64,000 bases of DNA, taken from NCBI GenBank assembly GCA_016192075.1, contig JACPUU010000018.1, positions 186,001-250,000 on the forward strand. Direction: 5' to 3'. Source of the stretch: Bacteroidota bacterium. Lineage in GTDB: Bacteria; Bacteroidota; Bacteroidia; Flavobacteriales_D; Crocinitomicaceae. The notes beneath the pieces were generated by a model. The model did no database searches. It worked only from the letters and a program-made list of their open reading frames with translations, and was not told the DNA's origin. Made by a program: the position numbers and the translations under genes. Shown here piece after piece: positions 17,397 to 25,026 of the stretch (the stretch's first letter is position 1; the number at the start of each line of letters is the position of its first letter).

Positions 17397-18707
17397 ATGC
17401 GTCTTTACCTTTCCCTGGCTGTGCTTGCGGCTTTGCTTTCTTTTTTCTCTTGCGGTGGAAACAATGAATCCGGGGAAGGCTCCAAAGATTCTGTAATTGT
17501 GAAAGAGCCGGTTATTGAATACGGCTTTAACCTGGATTCTTTCCAGGTTATCCGTGATACGGTACAACCTGATTGGACCATGAGTCACATGTTGGCACCC
17601 TACGGTGTTTCACAGGTTAATATCAACCTTGCCGCACAAATGGCTGCTGATTCAGCCGTTGGTTTGAAATATGTCAAAGAAGGAGTTCCGTTTCTGATTC
17701 TGGCCGCCCTTGGTGATACTTCTAAAAAAGCATTGTACTGCATTTACCCAAAAAACGTGGTTGAATTTATTGTCTTTGATTTTACAACCGACTCTGTTAT
17801 TGTCACTAAAAAAGAAAAAGAAACCAGCGTTGCAGAAAAAATTCTGTCTGGTGAAATTGTCAAAAATTCAAACCTCACTTTTGCATTGGATCAGCAGCTG
17901 AAAGACATTAATATGACCGGTGAAATGGCCGAGTTTATTGCGGGTGTTTTTGCCTGGACCATTGACTTTTTCAAACTGCACCCGGGCGATGAATTCAAGG
18001 TTATTTATGAAGAAAAATCGGTTGAGGGCACACCCTTTTCTATTGGAAACATTACCGCCGCCTGGTTCAAACACCAGGATAAAGAGTTTTTTGCATTCCG
18101 CTATGTCATTGACTCTGCTACCAACCAGATTGGTTATTTTGATACCGCCGGTAAAGAAATGAAACGCCCGTTTCTGATGGCGCCCGTTAAATATTCACGC
18201 ATCAGTTCAGGCTTTACGATGAAACGCTTTCACCCGGTTCAAAAGAAATGGAAAGCACACCTTGGAACCGATTATGCTGCCCCGCACGGCACGCCCATTA
18301 TGGCTACCGGCGACGGAACGGTAATTGCCGCATCGTACACCGGTGGAAACGGAAATTATGTCAAAATTCATCACAACGAAACCTACGAAACGCAATACCT
18401 GCACATGTCTGGCTTTGCACCCGGTATTAAAAAAGGCGTTTTTGTAAAACAGGGAGACATTATTGGCTATGTTGGCAGTACCGGACTTGCAACCGGGCCG
18501 CATGTGTGTTACCGTTTCTGGAAAAACGGAGAACAAATTGACCACCGTGCTGAAAAATTTCCTGAATCAGTGCCAATGGTAGATTCACTTTTACCACATT
18601 ACCTGGAATACATTAAGCCTGTTAAAGCACAGCTTGATTCCATGCCCGTTACCAAATACATTATGACCGGTGATGAGCCGGTGGAGGAAGAAGAGGCGGA
18701 ACAATAA
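17397..18707 (+). CDS. M23 family metallopeptidase lipoprotein with HxC active-site variant
   Basis: A 436-residue protein with a lipoprotein-type signal ending FFSC (Cys19). The middle region (about 100-270) carries an OapA/LysM-like helper part (DFFKLHPGDEFKVIYEEKSV). The lysostaphin-type M23 domain runs from about 280 to 405: zinc ligands His288 and Asp292 in KAHLGTDYAAPHGTPIM, the QYLHMSGF strand, and a terminal motif ATGPHVCYRFWKNG in which the usual HxH is His369-Val-Cys371. M23 enzymes cut peptidoglycan cross-bridges or regulate other hydrolases. Cys for the third zinc ligand could still bind zinc or could mark an inactive regulator. The tail is acidic (EEEEAEQ). It acts in the periplasm, anchored by lipid. 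Confidence 0.85.
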   Translation: MRLYLSLAVLAALLSFFSCGGNNESGEGSKDSVIVKEPVIEYGFNLDSFQVIRDTVQPDWTMSHMLAPYGVSQVNINLAAQMAADSAVGLKYVKEGVPFLILAALGDTSKKALYCIYPKNVVEFIVFDFTTDSVIVTKKEKETSVAEKILSGEIVKNSNLTFALDQQLKDINMTGEMAEFIAGVFAWTIDFFKLHPGDEFKVIYEEKSVEGTPFSIGNITAAWFKHQDKEFFAFRYVIDSATNQIGYFDTAGKEMKRPFLMAPVKYSRISSGFTMKRFHPVQKKWKAHLGTDYAAPHGTPIMATGDGTVIAASYTGGNGNYVKIHHNETYETQYLHMSGFAPGIKKGVFVKQGDIIGYVGSTGLATGPHVCYRFWKNGEQIDHRAEKFPESVPMVDSLLPHYLEYIKPVKAQLDSMPVTKYIMTGDEPVEEEEAEQ

Positions 18708-18815
18708 TTCAACTAAACCGCTGGTGGTATAATCACAACAGGCTACCACTTCGGCTTTTTTGACGGCGGCCGTGCCTGGTTATACTAACCGCTTTAAAAA
18801 TTCGTTACTTGAATC

Positions 18816-19475
18816 ATGCGTGTTCTGTTACCTATACTGCTGTTTTCATTCCCGTGCATGGCCCAAACGCTTTCATTCAGCCCCGGCATGACAGTGGAAA
18901 AAACGGTGTCACTGAATTATTACAACACCGAATATCTCTTCATTGAAAACATTTCAGACCAGGCCGTTTCTTTAAATTTTGAACTTGTATCAAACACGCT
19001 GCCTCATGAATGGTCTGCCACCGGTTGTACCAATTTGCTGTGTTATGTGACTATTCCGGAAAACGGACCTTTGGGTGTTTTGCAGCCGCACGAACAGGCC
19101 TATCTTTCAATTAACCTGGCGGTAAATGAATTTGCCGGAGACGGTGAAATCAGGTATGCTGTTACTAACAGCCAAACCACAACCGGTGCAGATACCGTCG
19201 TGTTTCATTACCATGCAGAAGCCTTACAAAACGAGGAGCCACAGCCCTGGGCCCAAATCAATTTTGCGCAAAACATACTGACCGTTTTTCTTGAAAACGC
19301 AGGAACGGAAACTGTTCTATATGTCTTTGATCTGAACGGGAATAAACAGGTGGCCATGAAACTGCAGGATATAACATCTGTTTCACTTGCCGCATTTTCA
19401 ACCGGCACTTACATTGCTGTGGTGCGCACTGAAAACGGAAAAGAGCTTGTGCAGAAAGTTGTAAAATCCGATTAA
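18816..19475 (+). CDS. Small secreted protein with T9SS-type C-terminal domain
   Basis: A 219-residue protein with a signal peptide (MRVLLPILLFSFPCMAQ). Residues 18-135 look like one immunoglobulin-like beta-sandwich (YLFIENISDQAVSLNFELVS, then PLGVLQPHEQAYLSINLAVN). The last 70 residues resemble a type A sorting domain (ENAGTETVLYVFDLNGNKQV, ending STGTYIAVVRTENGKELVQK), although the usual YPNP opening is replaced by a degenerate start (INFAQNILTVFLE). It is probably exported by the type IX system. The function of the small cargo domain is unknown. It converges on a reverse gene, with a bidirectional terminator between them. Confidence 0.75.
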   Translation: MRVLLPILLFSFPCMAQTLSFSPGMTVEKTVSLNYYNTEYLFIENISDQAVSLNFELVSNTLPHEWSATGCTNLLCYVTIPENGPLGVLQPHEQAYLSINLAVNEFAGDGEIRYAVTNSQTTTGADTVVFHYHAEALQNEEPQPWAQINFAQNILTVFLENAGTETVLYVFDLNGNKQVAMKLQDITSVSLAAFSTGTYIAVVRTENGKELVQKVVKSD

Positions 19476-19550
19476 GCGGTGAACCATCATTCGTTGTTTC
19501 TACTCCCCGGCCGGCGTCAGGGTATTGACTTCTGCAATTAAAGCACAAAA

Positions 19551-19577
19551 AAACGGATGACTATAAATCATCCGTTT
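19551..19577. terminator. Bidirectional Rho-independent terminator
   Basis: AAACGGATGA and TCATCCGTTT form a 10-bp stem around the 7-nt loop at 19561-19567, with an A-run on the left and a T-rich stretch on the right. It serves the convergent genes ending at 19475 and 19585. Confidence 0.8.
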
Positions 19578-19584
19578 GTCTTTT

Positions 19585-19950
19585 CTATTTTTCCGCCTCA
19601 ACACTGTCGGACGAACTTGTAGTAGTATGCTGCCATTTGCTACCGCAAAATTTTTCTTCCCATTTACGGCGGTCTTCGTCAGACATGTTTTGCCATTTTG
19701 ATTTGAATTTTTCTTTCCAGGCAGAATGGCTGTGACCGTATCCGCCGTGGCAGCAATGACCGCGTTTACCCCAGTGTCCGCCAAAAAGAATTTTTGACAA
19801 AACCAGCACACCCAGTGCCTGCCAGAACGTGATAACACTCAGGCCAAACAATACCGGCATCAGCCAGTTCCACAGCAACATCACCACCAGTGTCATTGCA
19901 ATACCCATCAGCACAAAGAAGATTGGCATTAATATAAATTTCCCTCTCAT
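19585..19950 (-). CDS. Small membrane protein with Cys/His-rich segment, downstream of ECF sigma factor
   Basis: A 121-residue protein with two hydrophobic helices (about 5-28 and 31-58). They are followed by a Gly/His/Cys-rich stretch (FGGHWGKRGHCCHGGYGHSH, about 60-80) and a charged helical segment (FKSKWQNMSDEDRRKWEEKF, about 86-106) with one more Cys. The His/Cys cluster could bind a metal or respond to thiol oxidation, which is inference. It lies 77 bp after the ECF sigma gene on the same strand and no classical anti-sigma gene is present, so it may be the sigma factor's membrane regulator or its main target. The family was not recognised. Confidence 0.65.
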   Translation of the reverse strand: MRGKFILMPIFFVLMGIAMTLVVMLLWNWLMPVLFGLSVITFWQALGVLVLSKILFGGHWGKRGHCCHGGYGHSHSAWKEKFKSKWQNMSDEDRRKWEEKFCGSKWQHTTTSSSDSVEAEK

Positions 19951-20027
19951 AATTTTTTATTTTGTCCCTCTCTCAGCCCTGGTTCCAATAGCTTTCCGGC
20001 TAAATTCACAGGCTGACCGGGAATGAT

Positions 20028-20603
20028 TTATTGATTCAAAATTTCACCGTACAATGCTCCCAGTTTTTTTCGCAAATGCAAAATGGCATACCGTTTTCTT
20101 GAAATCAATGTATTTACCCCCTCACCTGTCAGCTCTGCAATTTCATTAAACGATAGCTCTTCAAACTCATGCATTTTGAAAACGTCACGCTGTTCTGCGG
20201 GGATTTCAGACAGGCCTTCATCCAAAACCTCCCACACCATTTCACGCGTTAAAACGGCATCTGGCAAATCGGTCAGATCAGGTATGTAATCTTCAAAATT
20301 CAGTGACCCTTCTTCATCGTCTGATCCGGCATCAAACTGTGAAAAACTGGCCGGCTTCTTTTTGCGGTACAAATCCGTAATCTTGTTCCGTGCCACCTGA
20401 AACAGCCAGGCGCTTGCTTTTTCAATGGTTTCTACTTCTTCTGAAACCCTTACAAACTGGTAAAAAACATCTTGTAAAATATCTTCTGCATCAAGCGTTG
20501 ATTTAACCCTTTTGCGTATGAAGTTGAAAAGCCGGTTTCGTTCCTGCTTCACCGTTTGGGTTATGTCAGGCCGCACAATGGCGACTTCTTTTGCTGTAGA
20601 CAT
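20028..20603 (-). CDS. ECF-type RNA polymerase sigma factor
   Basis: A 191-residue sigma-70 family protein with the two ECF regions. Region 2 (about 18-95) has NRLFNFIRKRVKSTLDAEDI, then LQDVFYQFVRVSEE and KASAWLFQVARNKITDLYRK. Region 4 (about 130-185) has LSEIPAEQRDVFKMHEFEEL and SFNEIAELTGEGVNTLISRK, the -35-binding helix-turn-helix. The acidic linker between them (FDAGSDDEEGSLNFEDYIPD) is longer than usual. It directs RNA polymerase to a stress or envelope regulon. Regulation is probably through the adjacent small membrane protein, since no FecR-like or zinc-binding anti-sigma gene follows. It has a well-formed own promoter (20713-20740) and a leader of about 100 nt. Confidence 0.9.
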   Translation of the reverse strand: MSTAKEVAIVRPDITQTVKQERNRLFNFIRKRVKSTLDAEDILQDVFYQFVRVSEEVETIEKASAWLFQVARNKITDLYRKKKPASFSQFDAGSDDEEGSLNFEDYIPDLTDLPDAVLTREMVWEVLDEGLSEIPAEQRDVFKMHEFEELSFNEIAELTGEGVNTLISRKRYAILHLRKKLGALYGEILNQ

Positions 20604-20712
20604 TTTTGTTTTTACTCCTGTTTTTTAGTGAAGACGATGCAAGGTGACTGATATTTTAAATTTTTCAAAATTCTTTTACGAAGCGTCCAACAGGTATTTT
20701 GAATACCCGCTG

Positions 20713-20740
20713 CAAAGGTAACGCAAACCACTCGTTTCAA
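20713..20740 (-). promoter_or_regulatory. Promoter of the ECF sigma gene
   Basis: On the minus strand TTG (20740-20738), a 17-nt spacer and TACCTTTG (20720-20713) fit the Bacteroidota housekeeping consensus exactly. The predicted leader is about 100 nt. Confidence 0.6.
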
Positions 20741-20961
20741 GGGTCTTCTGAATAACTGAAATAATCGTTTTCTGCTTGCAGCGGGCAGTTGCAGCTGGTT
20801 CCGGAAAGACGTTATCATGGTTTCACGGAGTGGTTTTGCCCGCAAATTCCGTTGCAAATTTGCTCATTGCCCCGTGCTTCAAATAATTAACAAATCCCTT
20901 CACTTATTAAAAAATGCATATTTATTCGTGTTGGTAATCGCATAAATCACTCTCAAAATTC

Positions 20962-20969
20962 TACCTTTG
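20962..20969 (+). promoter_or_regulatory. -7 box TACCTTTG for purH
   Basis: An exact TAnnTTTG match, ending 46 nt before the ATG at 21016. The nearest upstream TTG (20931) is 28 nt away, longer than usual. No purine riboswitch-like structure was seen in the short leader. Confidence 0.45.
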
Positions 20970-21015
20970 TACGCGCAAGGATCGGCGCAAACCACGATAA
21001 CGATTAAAACCAAGA

Positions 21016-22542
21016 ATGGCGAATAAAAAACGAATTAAAAGCGCATTAATTTCTGTCTTTGATAAAGACGGTCTGGATGCCATTGTAAAGCAGTTAAACA
21101 GCTATGGTGTAACTATTTACTCAACAGGTGGCACGCAGGATTTTATTGAAAAACTGAACATACCGGTGGAGCGGGTTGAAGATTTGACGTCTTACCCGTC
21201 TATTTTGGGGGGCCGTGTAAAAACACTTCACCCAAAAGTTTTTGGTGGTATCCTTACCCGCCGTGAGAATAAAACCGACCAGGAGCAGATTGCTGAATAT
21301 GAAATTCCGGAAATTGACCTGGTGATTGTAGATCTCTATCCGTTTGAAAAAACCGTTGCTTCAGGCGCCAGTCATGAAGACATCATTGAAAAAATTGATA
21401 TCGGCGGCATATCCCTGATACGCGCCGCTGCCAAAAATTACGACGACGTGGTGATCATTCCGTCTAAAGAGCAATACCCTGCTTTTCTGAATCTGATCAG
21501 CCAGTCAGCAGAAACCTCTTTGGCTGACCGCAAAACATTTGCACGTGATGCATTCAATGTTTCATCGCATTACGACGCTCAGATTTTCAATTACTTTAAC
21601 CAGGACGGCATTCCGGTTTTTAAACAAAGTCAAATCAAAGCCAAAACTTTGCGTTACGGTGAAAACCCTCATCAACAGGGTACTTTTTACGGTGACCTGG
21701 ATGCCATGTTTGACATTTTGCACGGCAAGGAACTTTCATACAACAACCTGCTGGATGTAGATGCCGCGGTTAACCTGATGGACGATTTTAAAAATGATGA
21801 TCCGACGTTTGGCATTCTGAAACACAACAATGCCTGCGGTTTTGCAACCCGTAAAACCATCAAAGAAGCATACCTGGCAGCATTGGCAGGTGACCCTGTA
21901 TCGGCATTCGGAGGCATTTTAATTTCAAACCGGCCCCTGGATGAAACAACGGCTAAAGAAGTCAACGAACTTTTTTGTGAAGTGGTTATCGCTCCCGAAT
22001 ATGACGCCCGCGCTCTTGAAATACTGAAAGAAAAAAAGAACCGCGTAATTCTGGTTCAGAAACCCGTTGTGCTGCCTAAAAAACAGTTCCGCACGGCCCT
22101 GAATGGCATTCTGGAACAAGACCGGGATTTGATTTCAGAAACCGTTGCCAATTTTGAACCGCGCACCAAAACAGTGCCAACAGCGGCTGAAATGAACGAC
22201 CTGGTATTTGCCAACAAGCTGGTTAAACATACCAAATCAAACACCATTGTACTTGCAAAAAACGGGCAGTTACTTGCCAGCGGAACGGGCCAAACATCAC
22301 GCGTTGATGCATTGCGGCAGGCTATTCACAAAGCACAGTCGTTCAATTTTGACCTGCATGGCGCAGTGATGGCATCTGATGCGTTTTTTCCATTCCCCGA
22401 TTGTGTTGAAATTGCTAAAAATGCGGGTATAACTGCCGTAGTTCAACCCGGTGGATCTGTTAAAGATCAGCTCTCAATCGATTATTGCAATGAGAACGGT
22501 GTAAGCATGGTATTTACCGGCAACCGGCATTTTAAACATTAG
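21016..22542 (+). CDS. purH: Bifunctional AICAR transformylase / IMP cyclohydrolase
   Basis: A 508-residue enzyme for the last two steps of purine synthesis: AICAR is formylated with 10-formyl-THF, then closed to IMP. The N-terminal cyclohydrolase domain (1-190) shows the MGS-like start KRIKSALISVFDKDGLD and the loop TLHPKVFGGILTRR. The transformylase domain shows LRYGENPHQQGTFYGDL and the catalytic KHNNACG with Lys269 and His270, and ends with AVVQPGGSVKDQLSIDYCNE and VFTGNRHFKH. The length is typical (505-535). It is transcribed alone before the mre cluster, with an 85-bp gap to mreB. It is cytoplasmic. The assignment is secure. Confidence 0.97.
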   Translation: MANKKRIKSALISVFDKDGLDAIVKQLNSYGVTIYSTGGTQDFIEKLNIPVERVEDLTSYPSILGGRVKTLHPKVFGGILTRRENKTDQEQIAEYEIPEIDLVIVDLYPFEKTVASGASHEDIIEKIDIGGISLIRAAAKNYDDVVIIPSKEQYPAFLNLISQSAETSLADRKTFARDAFNVSSHYDAQIFNYFNQDGIPVFKQSQIKAKTLRYGENPHQQGTFYGDLDAMFDILHGKELSYNNLLDVDAAVNLMDDFKNDDPTFGILKHNNACGFATRKTIKEAYLAALAGDPVSAFGGILISNRPLDETTAKEVNELFCEVVIAPEYDARALEILKEKKNRVILVQKPVVLPKKQFRTALNGILEQDRDLISETVANFEPRTKTVPTAAEMNDLVFANKLVKHTKSNTIVLAKNGQLLASGTGQTSRVDALRQAIHKAQSFNFDLHGAVMASDAFFPFPDCVEIAKNAGITAVVQPGGSVKDQLSIDYCNENGVSMVFTGNRHFKH

Positions 22543-22627
22543 AAATTCAGCGTTGGTCTAAAAACCCAATAATTAGCGTAACTTAAAGAAAAATATTCAG
22601 TAAAATAGAACCAACCAAAATCATCCC

Positions 22628-23653
22628 ATGGGCTTATTTGATTTTTTAACACAGGAAATAGCCATCGACTTAGGCACAGCAAACACACTTATTATCATGA
22701 ATGACAAAGTGGTTGTAGATGAGCCTTCTATCGTTGCCAAAGACATTCAAACCGGTAAAGTGGTTGCCATTGGAAAGGTGGCACAGCAAATGCACGGTAA
22801 AACACATAAGCTCATTGAAACCATTCGACCCCTGAAAGATGGCGTAATTGCAGACTTTGAGTCTGCCGAGCAAATGATTCGCGGAATGATCAAAATGATT
22901 ACCAGCAAACGCCGCCTGATAAGCCCATCATTGCGAATGGTTATTTGTATCCCTTCAGGTATTACAGAGGTTGAGAAACGTGCGGTACGTGACTCTGCCG
23001 AGCATGCCGGTGCAAAAGAGGTTTACATGATTCACGAGCCTATGGCAGCAGCTATTGGTATTGGTATTGATGTGGAAGAACCAATGGGTAATATGATCAT
23101 TGACATTGGAGGTGGTACTTCTGAAATTGCCGTTATTGCCCTGGGCGGAATTGTCTGTGATAAATCCATTCGTGTTGCGGGTGATGATTTTACCAGTGAT
23201 ATTGAAGAGTATATGCGCCGCCAGCACAACATTCTGGTAGGTGAACGTACTGCTGAACAAATTAAAATTGAGGTGGGTTCTGCATTAACTGACCTTGGTG
23301 ACCAGGCTCCGCCACCCTATGCCGTTCGCGGACGAGATCTGATGACCGGTATTCCAAAAGAAATTCTGATCACCTATTCTGAAATTGCACACGCGCTTGA
23401 CAAAAGTATCAGCAAGGTAGAAGAAGCTATTCTCAGTGCGCTTGAAATGACGCCTCCTGAACTTTCAGCAGATATTTACAAAACCGGTATTTACCTTGCC
23501 GGCGGCGGATCTATGCTGCGCGGCCTGGATAAACGAATCTCCATGAAAACCAAACTGCCGGTTCACATTGCCGAAGATCCGTTGAGAGCTGTGGCGCGCG
23601 GAACCAGCATTGCACTGAAAAACATCGGGCGCTTCCAGTTCCTGATGCGCTAA
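22628..23653 (+). CDS. mreB: Rod shape-determining protein MreB
   Basis: A 341-residue actin homologue that polymerises under the inner membrane and positions the elongation machinery. The nucleotide pocket is complete: phosphate-1 IAIDLGTANTLIIMND, the region SLRMVICIPSGITEVEKRAV, phosphate-2 NMIIDIGGGTSEIAVIALGG, and the adenosine motif GIYLAGGGSMLRGLDKRIS. The N-terminus begins with an amphipathic MGLFDFLTQE stretch suited to membrane binding. It is the first gene of mreB-mreC-mreD-mrdA-rodA, the classical elongasome operon, followed by mreC after 28 bp. No exact TAnnTTTG box is visible upstream. The assignment is secure. Confidence 0.97.
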   Translation: MGLFDFLTQEIAIDLGTANTLIIMNDKVVVDEPSIVAKDIQTGKVVAIGKVAQQMHGKTHKLIETIRPLKDGVIADFESAEQMIRGMIKMITSKRRLISPSLRMVICIPSGITEVEKRAVRDSAEHAGAKEVYMIHEPMAAAIGIGIDVEEPMGNMIIDIGGGTSEIAVIALGGIVCDKSIRVAGDDFTSDIEEYMRRQHNILVGERTAEQIKIEVGSALTDLGDQAPPPYAVRGRDLMTGIPKEILITYSEIAHALDKSISKVEEAILSALEMTPPELSADIYKTGIYLAGGGSMLRGLDKRISMKTKLPVHIAEDPLRAVARGTSIALKNIGRFQFLMR

Positions 23654-23681
23654 GTTGAACGTATAAGACCGATCATGCAGC

Positions 23682-24518
23682 ATGCGGAAACTATTCCAAT
23701 TTCTACGCAAATTCCGAGATTTTCTAATCTTCTTCGTGCTGCAGATTATTGTGCTTGGATTCTTCTTTAATTCACGCAATTACCACAAAGCAAAACTCTT
23801 CAACACCTCTTCATCACTCATTGGCTGGTTTGTAGAAAAAAAGTACAACATCACCAAACACTTTGATCTTTCTGACGCCAACGAACGCCTGATGCTGGAA
23901 AATGCTCACCTGCACAGCATGATGCCTGAAAACTTTTATCAGCTGCAAGACCGCATTATCTACGTGCATGATACGCTCTACAAACAACAATTTGAATACA
24001 CCCCCGCTGAGGTTATCAATTCAACTTCTACCAAACGCGACAATTTCTTTACCATTAACAAAGGCCGGCTCACCGGTGTAAAACCGGGCATGGGTGTAAC
24101 CTCAGACCGTGGAATTGTTGGTTTTGTTATCGATGTGTCTGATCATTTTTCAACCGTTAAAACCATTCTCTCTGAAAACATAAATGTACCCGTTAAACTT
24201 AAAAAAAACAACGAGCACTGGTTGTTGAAGTGGGATGGGTATGATCATGAAATTGCCCAGGTAAACGGCGTTAACCGCGATATTGACATTGCAAAGGGTG
24301 ATACCATTGTAACACGCGGCGGCAGCGGCATGTTTCCCGTGGGCCTGCCTGTGGGTGTGGTAGATGAACTTATTTCACAGGACGGGAAACAAACCTGGGA
24401 TGTCAACATTAAACTGGCTGTTGATTTTAGTGCAGTGTTTCATGTTTATCTTATTAAAAACCTGTTCCAGGAAGAACAAACTGAACTGGAATTACGCTTG
24501 TTAGAAAACAATGACTAA
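23682..24518 (+). CDS. mreC: Rod shape-determining protein MreC
   Basis: A 278-residue protein with one N-terminal membrane helix (DFLIFFVLQIIVLGFFFNS), a coiled coil (about 70-105) and a periplasmic double beta-barrel. The barrel shows the family motifs FFTINKGRLTGVKPGMGVTS, then GIVGFVIDVSDHFSTVKTIL, and KGDTIVTRGGSGMFPVGLPV GVV. MreC links MreB inside to PBP2/RodA outside and activates PBP2. The gene overlaps mreD by 8 bp. Length and domain order are normal. Confidence 0.95.
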   Translation: MRKLFQFLRKFRDFLIFFVLQIIVLGFFFNSRNYHKAKLFNTSSSLIGWFVEKKYNITKHFDLSDANERLMLENAHLHSMMPENFYQLQDRIIYVHDTLYKQQFEYTPAEVINSTSTKRDNFFTINKGRLTGVKPGMGVTSDRGIVGFVIDVSDHFSTVKTILSENINVPVKLKKNNEHWLLKWDGYDHEIAQVNGVNRDIDIAKGDTIVTRGGSGMFPVGLPVGVVDELISQDGKQTWDVNIKLAVDFSAVFHVYLIKNLFQEEQTELELRLLENND

Positions 24519-25026
24519 TACCTGGTTAAAATACATACTGATTTTTATACTGGTTGTTTTAATCCAGGGCCTGGTTGTGAACAACATTGAGATTAATGAG
24601 TTTCTGAACCCCATGATATACCCCATGCTGATTCTGATGCTCCCTTTTGAGCTGGGTGTTTTGGCTACGCTTATCATTTCATTCATTCTGGGTATTACCA
24701 TTGATGGTTTCAGCAACACCTTTGGTTTGCATGCTTCTTCCTCCATGCTCATCGGCTATCTGCGGCCCTCTATTCTCAACTACATCAAACCGCGTGACGG
24801 GTATGACAACTCGTTATTGCCCTCCCTGCATGACATGGGCATTGGCTGGTTTATCGGGTATTCATCCCTGTTCCTGTTCATTCACCACCTGTGGTTTTTC
24901 AGTTTTGAAGTGCTGCGCTTTGACCTGATTATGCTCATTGCAGCCAAAACCCTGTTCAGCGTTATTTTTTCATTATTGCTTATCATTCTTCTGCAATACA
25001 TTCTTTACACCTCGTCGAAGAAATGA
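24511..25026 (+). CDS. mreD: Rod shape-determining protein MreD
   Basis: A 171-residue integral membrane protein with five to six helices and very few charged residues outside short loops. The segment LGITIDGFSNTFGLHASSSM LIGYLRP is the central conserved part of MreD. It overlaps mreC upstream (8 bp) and mrdA downstream (4 bp), placing it in the elongation operon. MreD is thought to balance MreC activity in the elongasome; its biochemical role is not fully known. The call rests on hydropathy, the core motif and gene order. Confidence 0.9.
   Translation: MTNTWLKYILIFILVVLIQGLVVNNIEINEFLNPMIYPMLILMLPFELGVLATLIISFILGITIDGFSNTFGLHASSSMLIGYLRPSILNYIKPRDGYDNSLLPSLHDMGIGWFIGYSSLFLFIHHLWFFSFEVLRFDLIMLIAAKTLFSVIFSLLLIILLQYILYTSSKK

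Larger units (their letters stand above)
20604..21015. other. 412-bp divergent intergenic region (ECF sigma / purH)
   Basis: It holds a reverse promoter for the sigma gene (20713-20740) and a forward -7 box for purH (20962-20969). A reverse open frame at 20612-20857 (81 aa) overlaps that promoter and has no recognisable content, so I treat the region as non-coding. Confidence 0.6.

Noticed and set aside
20612-20857. 81-residue reverse open frame upstream of the ECF sigma gene
   Set aside because: It overlaps the well-formed sigma promoter and has a low-complexity basic sequence without a recognisable family.
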